This document shows, in pieces, positions 25,316 to 32,952 of a stretch of DNA of 64,000 nucleotides. Within the stretch, counting starts at the first letter, position 1; each line of letters starts with the position of its first letter. This stretch comes from Streptomyces antnestii (GTDB taxonomy: Bacteria > Actinomycetota > Actinomycetes > Streptomycetales > Streptomycetaceae). Under the pieces are notes generated by a model. That model searched no databases. It worked only from the letters and a program-made list of their open reading frames with translations, and was not told where the DNA came from. The stretch spans positions 330,955 through 394,954 of the forward strand of contig NZ_RZYA01000007.1 in the NCBI RefSeq assembly GCF_004005495.1, written 5' to 3'. A program made the translations under genes and the position numbers.

Positions 25316-25774
25316 GGAAGTGTGCCTCTCAGGCTGAGGGCTTGATACCCGGGGGAAAACACGGACATCGTTCGGCCCGCCACCTGCCACAGGATCGGCG
25401 GTGAGACGGGCCCCTCAGCGACGCGTACGCCAGGCGTCAAAACACTCCATGTCCCGCAGCGTAGCGCCCGGCGTGTGCTCCGAATCCTTCGATCACAGCC
25501 ATCGTTGATGGCTGCGATGAGGACGGTCGCCTCCGTAGGCGCAGTTCTTGGCGGGGCGTCGAGGATGTGCCCGCATCCGGGACCCTTCCGTACAGGGGCT
25601 GGCTTTCTCGGTCCGCTCGCTGATCAGCGCAGAGCTGACCTCAGCTCAACTGTTGGCGGGCCGTGGAACCGCAATGGACCCAAAAGATCAGTTTGGGAGC
25701 TTGTGATCCGGACTGGGGACCGGGGGGGGGACGGCCACCCGAGGGGGACGGCCACCCCACCCCAGGAGGACGCG
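25316..25774. other. Gene-poor stretch with a short tandem repeat
   Basis: No gene with convincing support. Near 25725-25757 the motif GGGGGACGGCCACCC occurs twice in tandem (unit 17 bases) directly before the DUF899 relic. A minus-strand frame around 25480-25600 has modest codon bias but no recognisable family; a decayed transposase is possible. Confidence 0.3.
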
Positions 25775-26175
25775 ATGAGCGAGTTGTTCACCGCCAAGGA
25801 CCGCCCGCTGATCATCTACCACTTCATGTACGGCAAGCTGCAGACCGACCCCTGCCCGATGTGCACCCTGTGGATCGACGGCTTCAACGGCGTCGCCCAC
25901 CACATCGCCCGCAACGGCTGGCACCGGCTACGGCTGCTGAGCTGTGGCGACAGCACGTTCACGTACGACATGGGCAGCGAGAACAAGGACGGCGAACAGG
26001 ACTGCGCCGTCTCCGTCTTCACCCGCGACGGAGACGGCGCGGTTCGGCACTTCTGCTCCACCCACCCACGCATGGCCGACGACAGCGACCAGCGCGGTCG
26101 CGGTATCGAGCTCCTAGCCCCCGTCTGCACCTTCTCGACCTGACACCGCTGGGCCGCGACGACTGGTGCGGTGCG
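25775..26175 (+). pseudogene. DUF899 (thioredoxin-like) family relic
   Basis: From the ATG at 25775 the frame reads LFTAKDRPLIIYHFMYG, DPCPMCTLWIDGFNG, GWHRLRLLSCGDSTFTYDMG and VSVFTRDGDGAVRHF, all landmarks of DUF899 proteins. The N-terminal third is missing, about 20 residues are deleted between HHIARN and GWHRL, and the family's final HLLDLTPLGRDDW is found in the next frame at about 26125-26166 after a frameshift near 26115. The open frame itself stops at 26143. It is therefore a degraded copy, although a short product could still be made from the strong CAGGAGGACGCG site. Confidence 0.7.
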
Positions 26176-26180
26176 CGCGG

Positions 26181-26564
26181 TCACCGCACGAGAAGGTCCA
26201 GAAGCCGCTCGGCCTCGGCGCCGGGGTCCGCCGTGAGGCCGGTGTGCACGGGCCCCGGCTGCACCACCGTGGAGCGCGGCGCGACGAGCCAGCGGAAGCG
26301 CCGGCCCGCATCGTCGTCCGCCGCCTGGCCCGCGGCGCCGCCCCCTCTGCAGTGGTTCTCGACGGCCGCGAGGGAGGCGCGGACGCCGGTCACGTCCGCC
26401 TCGGGGTCCAGGGCGCGCAGCCTCGCCTCGTCGAGGTGCGTGAGCGCGCGGACGTAGGACTTGGCCCGGCAGTAGACGACCACGCCGGCGTTGATCTGTT
26501 CCCCGCGCTCGACGCGCGGGACGACGCGCAGCAGCGCGTACTCGAAGACGTCTCGTGTGGTCAT
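26181..26564 (-). CDS. DUF3037 domain protein
   Basis: A 127-residue protein starting TTRDVFEYALLRVVPRVERG then EQINAGVVVYCRAKSYVRAL and DEARLRALDPEADVTGVRAS, matching DUF3037. It ends PGAEAERLLDLLVR. The ATG overlaps the TGA of the HipA-like kinase gene (ATGA), so the two are co-translated. The pair HipA-like kinase plus DUF3037 recurs in bacteria; DUF3037 could be a partner or substrate of the kinase. Molecular function is unknown. Confidence 0.88.
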   Translation of the reverse strand: MTTRDVFEYALLRVVPRVERGEQINAGVVVYCRAKSYVRALTHLDEARLRALDPEADVTGVRASLAAVENHCRGGGAAGQAADDDAGRRFRWLVAPRSTVVQPGPVHTGLTADPGAEAERLLDLLVR

Positions 26565-27388
26565 CGGGTGCCGCCGTTCAGGGTGGCCGTGCCCGTCAGC
26601 CAGCCCGGGGTGCGCGGAAGGCGGTCCGGATCCGGCTCGGGCAGGGTGATCCGCTCGTGGACGGTCGCCGCGCGGGGCAGCAGCACGCCCGCGTAGGCGC
26701 GGCGCACGGCGTCCGGGTCGTCGAAGCCCGGCTCGTCGGCGAGCCAGGCGTCCGGCACGTCGGCGGTGACCTCGGCGAGCAGGTCCTCGGTGAGGCGGGG
26801 CGCGAGTTCGGCGGCGGCGGCCGCGACATCGGGCGCGAACGCGGCGAGCGCGTGGTCGCCGGCGTCGTACGGCCTGGCCGCGGCGGCCCCGGCACCGCGC
26901 CAGTTGTGATGCCAGATCATGCTCGCGCCGTGGTCGATGAGCCACAGGTCGCCGTGCCAGACCAGCATGTTGGGGTTGCGCCAGGACCGGTCGACGTTGT
27001 TGATCAGGGCGTCGAACCAGACGACGCGGCCCGCCTCCACGGGGTCCACCTCGTAGGCGAGCGGGTCGAAGCCGAGCGCTCCCGAGAGGAACTCCATCCC
27101 GAGGTTCACTCCACCGCTCGACTTGAGGAGGCCCTGCACCTCCTGGTCGGGTTCGCCGAGGCCGATCACGGGGTCGAGGTCGATCCGCACGAGGCCCGGC
27201 ACCCGGAACCCGAGCCGCCGCGCGAGCCCCCCGCAGATCACCTCCGCCACGAGCGTCTTGCGCCCCTGCCCCGCGCCGGTGAACTTCATGACGTACGGCG
27301 CGAGATCGTCGGCCTCGACGAGCCCGGGCAGCGAGCCGCCCTCCCTGAGAGGGGTGACGTATCGGGTCACGGTGACTTCATTCAGCAA
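26561..27388 (-). CDS. HipA-like Ser/Thr kinase
   Basis: A 275-residue compact kinase of the HipA family. Seen: DDLAPYVMKFTGAGQG with the likely ATP lysine near 34, GLARRLGFRVPGLVRIDLDP, the catalytic loop FDALINNVDRSWRNPNMLVW (D and N in the usual NxDR...N spacing) near 125-144, and the metal Asp in LWLIDHGASMIWHHN near 152. The long N-terminal HipA-N domain of E. coli HipA is missing, as in other short HipA-like proteins, and there is no HipB-type antitoxin; instead DUF3037 follows with a 4-base overlap. Whether it is a toxin or a regulatory kinase cannot be told. Confidence 0.88.
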   Translation of the reverse strand: MLNEVTVTRYVTPLREGGSLPGLVEADDLAPYVMKFTGAGQGRKTLVAEVICGGLARRLGFRVPGLVRIDLDPVIGLGEPDQEVQGLLKSSGGVNLGMEFLSGALGFDPLAYEVDPVEAGRVVWFDALINNVDRSWRNPNMLVWHGDLWLIDHGASMIWHHNWRGAGAAAARPYDAGDHALAAFAPDVAAAAAELAPRLTEDLLAEVTADVPDAWLADEPGFDDPDAVRRAYAGVLLPRAATVHERITLPEPDPDRLPRTPGWLTGTATLNGGTR

Positions 27389-27516
27389 TTTCCCGGCCTC
27401 CGCAGCCCACTAGCCTTGTCTCTGGGGGATTTCGGCCCGTACCTCCATCCCCTGCCTCCGGCACGAAGTGAGCATAGTGACCAAGCGTGACGGCCGGCAT
27501 CGAGGGCTTCCGGTCG

Positions 27517-27561
27517 GGGTCAGGCCCGGAGGTACGTTCCGGGTCAGGCCCGGAGGTACGT
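27517..27561. repeat. Two-copy direct repeat upstream of the HipA-like gene
   Basis: GGGTCAGGCCCGGAGGTACG with one further T occurs at 27517-27537 and again at 27541-27561, period 24. It lies about 130 bases upstream of the HipA-like gene start, in a 214-base gap, and could be a regulator site or a short-repeat expansion. Confidence 0.7.
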
Positions 27562-27602
27562 GAGGACGGCCAGGACCCTGCGGTGGGTCGTGTCCGTCGG
27601 AG

Positions 27603-28586
27603 GCAGATCCAGCCACCGAGATCCGAGGCCGGACGGCCGCCGACTTCGTGCTCACCCCGGCGAGCGACGCCGGCTTCGACGACGCGAGGCTGAAGCGGCT
27701 CCGGGCCGTGTCCGGTGCCGAGGTCTCCGCGAGCTCGTCGGGCGCCGTGTACGTCCTGGAGGACGGCATGGCGCTCATCAGGTCCGAAGCCAGGGCCGCC
27801 GACCCGGAACCTCTCGCGGCAACGGCGCATCTCCCGCTCGCCGCGGGGAAAGTGAGCGACCTGGACGACGACTCGGTCATCGTCAACGAGGAGTGGCAGA
27901 AGCACTCCGTGGGCGAGCGGGTGGACGTATGGCTCGCAGACGGTACGACGAAGTCCCTGAGGATCGCCGCGGTCATGACCATCGGCACCGGCAACAACGG
28001 CGTCTACGTCACCCCGCGCAACGCCCCCGAAGCGCCCGCCGACCGGGCCGACGTACGCCTCGCGGACGGTGCCGACACGGCCACCGTGGCCGCCGGTCTG
28101 CGTCAGGCGGTGCGAGCGTCGGGCGGGCAGGTTCTCACCAGGGACGCCTGGGTGCGAGCGACGTCCCCCGAGACCAACCGGACGACCCGGACGGGCCTCT
28201 TCCTGGTCCTCGGAATCGCCCTCCTCTGCACCCGCATCTCACTGGCCAACACGATGGTCATGGCGACCTCCGACCGGGTTCGCGACCTCGCGGTGCTGCG
28301 GCTGGCCGGCACCACCAGGTGGCAGGTGCTTCGGCTGGTGGGCGCCGAGGCGCTGATGGTGGTCATGGTCGGCGGGCTGCTGGGGGCGCTGGTCGCCGGA
28401 GTCGATCTGCTGGGCATGTGGGGCGCGCTTGGCCTGCTGTCGGTGCGGACGTCCATCGAGATCCCGTGGGCGACGCTCGCGGCAGCCACGGGCGCCTGCG
28501 CGGTACTCGCCGTGCTCTCGGTGGTCGTCCCGGCCGCCCTCTCCCTGCGCCGCGGGGCGGTGGAACTGGCGGGCATACGCGAGTGA
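27603..28586 (+). pseudogene. FtsX-like ABC transporter permease, C-terminal half only
   Basis: The frame is homologous from about 27609 (GRTAADFVLTPASDAGFDDA) to the stop at 28586 with the second extracellular region and the last three membrane helices: RTGLFLVLGIALLCTRISLA, ALMVVMVGGLLGALVAGVDL and TGACAVLAVLSVVVPAALSL, plus the conserved ANTMVMATSDRVRDLAVLRL. Family members have about 800 residues; the N-terminal half, with the first FtsX domain, and the partner ATPase gene are absent. Upstream is the HipA/DUF3037 pair in the opposite direction, so a deletion joined the two loci near 27600. GTG at 27648 could start a 312-residue product, but a half-permease is unlikely to work. Confidence 0.78.
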
Positions 28587-28770
28587 CCTCAGCGCCCGTC
28601 GGCCCGCACGCCCGTACACCCGTACGCCGGATGCGTGCGCCGTCCACGAACGGGTGCCGCCACTCGCCACACCGGCGTGACATGAAAGTCCGCCCTCCGG
28701 TTGAACGCTCCGGCCAGGCGGCCCGTACGAGACGTGGCCACCCCTCTCCAACCGAAGGGAAACACCGGTA

Positions 28771-29259
28771 ATGACCGCTTCGCAGGAGTCCGTCCCCTCC
28801 CCCGCCCGCCGTACCGTCGTCGCGGCCGTGGGAGCCGTCGGTGTCGCCGCAGCGCTCAGCGCGTGCGGGAGTTCCGGCGACGCCTCGTCCAAGGGAAAGG
28901 GAAGTGAAGGGGGCGGGGGAGGCAAGACGGACACGGCCGGGTCCGGGGCCGCGGCCGGGAAGGAGAAGGGGAAGCCGCTGACCAGGACGGCGGACATCCC
29001 CGTAGGGGGCGGCAAGGTCTTCGGTGACGCGGGCGTGGTCGTCACCCAGCCGAAGAAGGGCGAGTTCAAGGCGTTCACGAACATCTGTACCCACCGCCAG
29101 TGCCCGGTCTCCGCCGTCGAGGGCGGCACCATCAACTGCCCTTGCCACCACAGCAAGTTCTCGATCGAGGACGGCAGCCCGCAGCCGGGCTCACCGGCCA
29201 CGCAGCCGCTGGCCGCCAAGCAGATCACGGTGTCGGGCGACTCGGTCGAGCTGGCCTAG
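28771..29259 (+). CDS. Rieske [2Fe-2S] lipoprotein, Tat-exported
   Basis: A 162-residue secreted Rieske protein. Seen: SPARRTVVAAVGAVGVAAAL, a twin-arginine signal leading to a lipobox LSAC, a Gly/Ser/Lys-rich linker, then the cluster motifs NICTHRQCPVSA (CTHxxC) and INCPCHHSKFS (CPCHxSxF) with two Cys and two His ligands. It is a free-standing extracellular Rieske domain, likely an electron carrier anchored to the membrane outer face. ATG at 28771 with GAAGGGA upstream. Its TAG stop lies inside the first bases of an inverted-repeat element. Partner unknown. Confidence 0.93.
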   Translation: MTASQESVPSPARRTVVAAVGAVGVAAALSACGSSGDASSKGKGSEGGGGGKTDTAGSGAAAGKEKGKPLTRTADIPVGGGKVFGDAGVVVTQPKKGEFKAFTNICTHRQCPVSAVEGGTINCPCHHSKFSIEDGSPQPGSPATQPLAAKQITVSGDSVELA

Positions 29260-29452
29260 GGCGTGTCCGGCGGATCAGGGTCGGACAGGTCGCGGCATCC
29301 GGTGCGGTGCATCGCAAGGCGCCGGAGCGTCCTGACAGCGGAGCTGTCCGGACGTTTCGGCAACGCGACGAGGTGCCGTGCGAACGGGGACACCTCCCAG
29401 CGGTAGCCGGGGGAGTCGCGACCCCGGCCATGATCCGCCGGACACGCCCTAG
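29256..29452. mobile_element. Miniature inverted-repeat element 1 (197 bp)
   Basis: The terminal 22 bases form perfect inverted repeats: 29256-29277 begins CTAGGGCGTGTCCGGCGG and 29431-29452 is its exact complement. CTAG at both ends suggests insertion at CTAG with a TA duplication, as in IS630-type elements. There is no open frame for a transposase. The middle (29318-29365) is closely related to the middle of element 2 and folds as GTCC-t-GACAGC-GGA-GCTGTC-c-GGAC. It lies between the convergent Rieske and isochorismatase-like genes, and the Rieske stop TAG is part of its left end. Confidence 0.85.
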
Positions 29453-29462
29453 CACCCGCCCC

Positions 29463-30107
29463 TCACCCCTCCCGGCGCGGGCGCTTCCAGCAGGTGAGCA
29501 CGTCCTCGGTGGACGTGACCGTGGCGACGAGGGCGAGCGTGTTGCGGACCATCGCGGGGGTGTAGTCGGCCGGCACCCCCGCGATGGCGTCGGCGGGCAC
29601 GGCGACGGTGTAGCCGCGGTTCACCGCGTCGAAGACGGCGTTCGGTACGGCGACGTTCGACGAGACGCCGGTCACGATCAGCGTGCGGCAGCCGAGGTTG
29701 CGCAGCAGGGCGTCGACGTCCGTGCCCGCGATGGGCGAGAGGCCGTGCAGCCGGCGTACGACGATGTCCTCGTCGGCGACCTCGACGGGCGGTGCGATCT
29801 CGACGGCCCTGGTGCCCGAGAGCTGCTGCACGGGCAGGCGTTCGGCGGCGCGGAACAGGCGGCCGTTGCGGTTGGCGCCCCGCCCGTCGGGCCTGCGCTC
29901 CGCCACCGCGTGCAGGACCTGCACACCGCTGTCGTGCGCGGCCGAGACGAGCCGCGCCACATTGCCGAGCGCCCCGGACTCCCTGGCCTCCTGGGCGAGT
30001 TGAGGCAGGGCACTGTCGGGGCCGACGACCCCCTGCTGGCACTCGACGGTCAGCAGCACCGTGGTGGCCGGGTCGAGCAGGTCGGCGAGCTCTTCGTACG
30101 ACGGCAC
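29463..30107 (-). CDS. Isochorismatase-family hydrolase without catalytic cysteine
   Basis: A 214-residue protein of the isochorismatase/cysteine-hydrolase fold: TTVLLTVECQQGVVG at the start, GVQVLHAVAERRPDGRGANR, DIVVRRLHGLSPIAGTDVDA and the cis-peptide region VTGVSSNVAVPNAVFDAVNR. In cysteine hydrolases this last motif carries the nucleophile (GVxTNxCV); here alanine stands in its place, as glycine does in true isochorismatases, and the first acidic residue is Glu not Asp. So amidase activity is unlikely and a vinyl-ether hydrolase or other role is possible. GTG at 30107 has AGGGGGAC upstream. Confidence 0.87.
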   Translation of the reverse strand: MPSYEELADLLDPATTVLLTVECQQGVVGPDSALPQLAQEARESGALGNVARLVSAAHDSGVQVLHAVAERRPDGRGANRNGRLFRAAERLPVQQLSGTRAVEIAPPVEVADEDIVVRRLHGLSPIAGTDVDALLRNLGCRTLIVTGVSSNVAVPNAVFDAVNRGYTVAVPADAIAGVPADYTPAMVRNTLALVATVTSTEDVLTCWKRPRREG

Positions 30108-30231
30108 GGGGTCCCCCTGTCGCAGGCGTCCTGAGCGGCGAGAGACTAGCCACCATTGCGTCACGGCGGAAGAGACCGCATGCTTCTGATCTGACACACC
30201 GTCAGTGAGACGCCCGCGAAGGGAAGCACCC

Positions 30232-30699
30232 ATGACCGTCACACAGCGCCGGGGCCGCCGGATCATGATGACGCCGGCCGAGCTGGACGAGTTCCTGGGC
30301 TCCCAGCGCACCTGCCGCGTCGCCACCGTCTCGCCCGAAGGTTCCCCGCACGTCAGCACCCTGTGGTTCGCCTGGGACGGCACCTCCCTGTGGCTGTACT
30401 CGATCACGCGCAGCCGCCGCTGGGCCGATCTGCGCCAGAACCCGCGGATCGCCGTCGTGATCGACGACGGCGAGGAGTACGGGGAACTGCGCGGCGCCGA
30501 GCTGTCGGGCGCGGTCGAGTTCGTCGGGGAGAGCCCGCGCACCGGCGAGCCCGTGCCCGAACTGGACGCCCCCGAACGACTGTTCGCCCACAAGAACTTC
30601 GGCCTCGACGAGATGTTCCACGACGGCCGGCACGCCTGGGCCCGGCTCACGCCGGACAAGATCGCGTCGTGGGACTTCCGGAAGCTGGCGTCGCTCTAG
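30232..30699 (+). CDS. PPOX-class flavin/F420-binding protein
   Basis: A 155-residue split-barrel protein: MMTPAELDEFLGSQRTCRVA, GSPHVSTLWFAWDGTSLWLY, RRWADLRQNPRIAVVIDDGE and AWARLTPDKIASWDFRKLAS. The domain is typical of the PPOX-class F420-dependent reductase/oxidase superfamily in actinobacteria, which bind FMN or F420. ATG at 30232 with AAGGGAAG upstream is chosen over the in-frame 30205 codon. The TAG stop coincides with the CTAG start of inverted-repeat element 2. Confidence 0.9.
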   Translation: MTVTQRRGRRIMMTPAELDEFLGSQRTCRVATVSPEGSPHVSTLWFAWDGTSLWLYSITRSRRWADLRQNPRIAVVIDDGEEYGELRGAELSGAVEFVGESPRTGEPVPELDAPERLFAHKNFGLDEMFHDGRHAWARLTPDKIASWDFRKLASL

Positions 30700-30911
30700 G
30701 GCGTGTTTCGAAAGTCCCGCCTGCCCCGCGACGTCTGGCACGCACTCCCCCACTCTCGGCTTCGCTCGAGCGGGGGGACCCCCATGCGGCGTTGCCGAAA
30801 CGTCCGAGTGGCTCCGCCACTAGGACGCTCCGGCGCCTTGCGATCGCACGCACCAGACGCCGCGGGGCCCGCCCTCCGGGCGGACGACGCTACTTTCGAA
30901 ACACGCCCTAG
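30696..30911. mobile_element. Miniature inverted-repeat element 2 (216 bp)
   Basis: Terminal 20-base perfect inverted repeats: 30696-30715 (CTAGGGCGTGTTTCGAAAGT) and 30892-30911. No transposase frame. Read on the minus strand, 30790-30850 carries ATCGCAAGGCGCCGGAGCGT and ACGTTTCGGCAACGC exactly as in element 1, around a hairpin GTCC-t-AGTGGC-GGA-GCCACT-c-GGAC. The stem sequence differs from element 1 but pairing is kept. It lies between the convergent PPOX and LysR genes in the opposite orientation to element 1; the PPOX stop codon TAG is its first TAG. Confidence 0.85.
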
Positions 30912-30951
30912 GTGAATTGGCCCGCAGGGTCAGACGCGCCCTGGACCCCTA

Positions 30952-31869
30952 TTACCTCGCCGGTACGCCGCCGAGGCTCTCCCCCACTGCCCGCAGCGCC
31001 TTCACCGCCGCCCTGATGGACGGGCGCCGGTCGGCGTCGGCCCGCCACACGACGTAGACGTGCCGGCGTACGCGCTGCCGTACCGGCACGGTCACCACCC
31101 CGTCCGGCACCGGGTCGCGCCCGAGCAGCGGGGCCACGCACACGCCGAGCCCGGCGGCCACGAGGCCGAGCTGGGTATGGGTCTCGGCGGCGCGATGGCC
31201 GATGAGGGGTTCGACCCCCTTGGCGCGCAGCGTGAACAGCAGCCACTCATGGCAGAACTCGCCCTCGCCCCAGGTGATCCACTCGTCGCCGGCGAAGTCC
31301 TCCAGGCCCACCTCGCTGCGGCCGGCGAGGGGGTGGTCCGCCGGCATCGCGACATCGGCGGGGTCGTCGAGGATGGACGCCTTGACGAGGCCGTCGGGGA
31401 GCGGCATCGGCTTGTTGTACCAGTCGAGCACGACCGCGAGGTCGAGGTCGCCGCGCAGGACCCCGGCGATCCCCCTTTCCGGCTCCAGCTCCTGCGAGCG
31501 CAGCCTCAGCCCCGGGTGCTCCGCGCGCAGCGCCGCGAGGGCGTGGGGGAAGAGCCCGCGGGCCGCCGTCGGGAACGCCGACAGTCTCAGCTCTCCCACG
31601 ACCTGCCCCCGGTGCGCCTCCAGCTCGGACTGGGCGAGCTCGACCTGGGACAGGATCCGTCCCGCGTGTTCGGCCAGCAGCCGCCCGGCGTCGGTGAGCC
31701 GCACACCCCTGCCGTTCTTGGCGAGGAGCTGCTGCCCGACCTCGCGTTCCAGCTTGGCCATCTGCTGGGAGACGGCGGACGTCGTGACGTGCAGCCCGGC
31801 GGCCGCACCACTGACGGACCCGTGGCGGGCGAGTGCGTCGAGGGTGCGCAGGCGCTCCAGGTTCAACAT
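30952..31869 (-). CDS. LysR-family transcriptional regulator
   Basis: A 305-residue LysR protein. N-terminal winged helix: LRTLDALARHGSVSGAAAGL and TTSAVSQQMAKLEREVGQQL (residues about 5-60); C-terminal effector domain opens VVGELRLSAFPTAARGLFPH and runs to the end. ATG at 31869. Divergent from the EamA-type transporter gene with only 63-75 bases between them, so it almost certainly controls that gene and itself. Effector unknown. Confidence 0.93.
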   Translation of the reverse strand: MLNLERLRTLDALARHGSVSGAAAGLHVTTSAVSQQMAKLEREVGQQLLAKNGRGVRLTDAGRLLAEHAGRILSQVELAQSELEAHRGQVVGELRLSAFPTAARGLFPHALAALRAEHPGLRLRSQELEPERGIAGVLRGDLDLAVVLDWYNKPMPLPDGLVKASILDDPADVAMPADHPLAGRSEVGLEDFAGDEWITWGEGEFCHEWLLFTLRAKGVEPLIGHRAAETHTQLGLVAAGLGVCVAPLLGRDPVPDGVVTVPVRQRVRRHVYVVWRADADRRPSIRAAVKALRAVGESLGGVPAR

Positions 31870-31881
31870 GTAAGTGATGCT

Positions 31882-31909
31882 AAGCGACACTCGGCAATAA
31901 ATCTCGCTT
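31882..31909. promoter_or_regulatory. Inverted repeat in LysR/DMT divergent promoter
   Basis: AAGCGA, 16 bases, TCGCTT, with a direct repeat TGCTAAG at 31878 and 31911. Located in the short gap between the divergent LysR and transporter genes; likely LysR binding region. Confidence 0.5.
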
Positions 31910-31944
31910 GTGCTAAGAGGTTGCGCGACGGCATGGTTACGGCC

Positions 31945-32952
31945 ATGAGCACCGTCGCCTCCTCGTCGTCCCGCACGACTCCGACCACCACCACTCCCGG
32001 CACGAACACTCCCGGCACCACCATTCCCGGCACCCCTACAGCCGAGCGGCCCCGCCGCATCCTCGACTGGCGTCTGCGCTTCGGCGTGCTGTCGCTCATC
32101 TGGGGCTTCAGCTTTCTCCTGATCAAGGTCGGCACGGAGGGCTACGCGCCGTTCCAGGTGACGCTCGGCCGGCTCGCCTTCGGCACGGTGGTGCTCGCCG
32201 TCGCGATGGCCGTGAAGCGTGAGCGGCTGCCGCGGGGCGTGCGGACGTGGGGCCACATCGCGGTGGCGGCGCTGCTCCTGAACTCCCTGCCGTTCTCGCT
32301 GTTCGCCTTCTCCGAGCAGACGATCCCGTCGACGCTCGCGGGCATCTGCAACGCGACGTCCCCGCTGTGGGGCATGGCCCTGTCGCTGGTGGCGCTGTCA
32401 GAGGACCGGCCCACGCGGCGCCGGGTGGCGGGGCTCGGCATCGGCTTCCTGGGCGTGCTCACGGTCCTCGGGGTGTGGCAGGGCTTCCACGGTCTCGACC
32501 TGGCCGGCACGGCGATGGCGCTGCTCGCCTCGCTCAGCTACCCGGTCGGCTGGATCTACCTGCGCCGCACCCTGGCCGGGACGGGCCACTCGAACCTGTC
32601 GCTCTCGGGCGCGCAGCTCCTGATGGCCACGCTCCAACTGGCCGTCGTCACCCCGCTGTTCACGACGCTCCCGGACCGTCTGCCGGTCGTCCCGCTGCTC
32701 GCGATCGTCGCCCTCGGCGCACTCGGCACCGGTCTCGCCTTCCTCATCCAGTACGGCCTGGTGGCGGAGGTCGGTCCGACCACGGCCCAGATGGTCACGT
32801 ACTTCATCCCGGTGATCGCGACGGCCGCGGGCGTCGCCCTGCTCGGCGAGTCCCTGAGCTGGTCCACGCCGATCGGCGCGGTGGTCGTGCTTGCGGGCGC
32901 GGCGCTCACCCAGTCGAGGCCGCGGAACCCCCGGCGCAACGCTCAGCCGTAA
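31945..32952 (+). CDS. EamA/DMT-superfamily transporter
   Basis: A 335-residue drug/metabolite transporter with ten membrane helices in two EamA repeats; first repeat starts FGVLSLIWGFSFLLIKVGTE, second DLAGTAMALLASLSYPVGWI, end PIGAVVVLAGAALTQSRPRN. The N-terminal 40 residues are Thr/Pro-rich (TTPTTTTPGTNTPGTTIPGT) and cytoplasmic. ATG 31945 is used; an in-frame ATG at 31933 is possible; neither has a clear ribosome site, so the mRNA may be nearly leaderless. Divergent from the LysR gene that likely regulates it; its last 10 bases overlap the convergent MocR gene. Exported compound unknown. Confidence 0.9.
   Translation: MSTVASSSSRTTPTTTTPGTNTPGTTIPGTPTAERPRRILDWRLRFGVLSLIWGFSFLLIKVGTEGYAPFQVTLGRLAFGTVVLAVAMAVKRERLPRGVRTWGHIAVAALLLNSLPFSLFAFSEQTIPSTLAGICNATSPLWGMALSLVALSEDRPTRRRVAGLGIGFLGVLTVLGVWQGFHGLDLAGTAMALLASLSYPVGWIYLRRTLAGTGHSNLSLSGAQLLMATLQLAVVTPLFTTLPDRLPVVPLLAIVALGALGTGLAFLIQYGLVAEVGPTTAQMVTYFIPVIATAAGVALLGESLSWSTPIGAVVVLAGAALTQSRPRNPRRNAQP

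Noticed and set aside
26561..27388. Classical HipBA toxin-antitoxin
   Set aside because: The HipA N-terminal domain and a HipB gene are absent; only the kinase core and a DUF3037 partner are seen.
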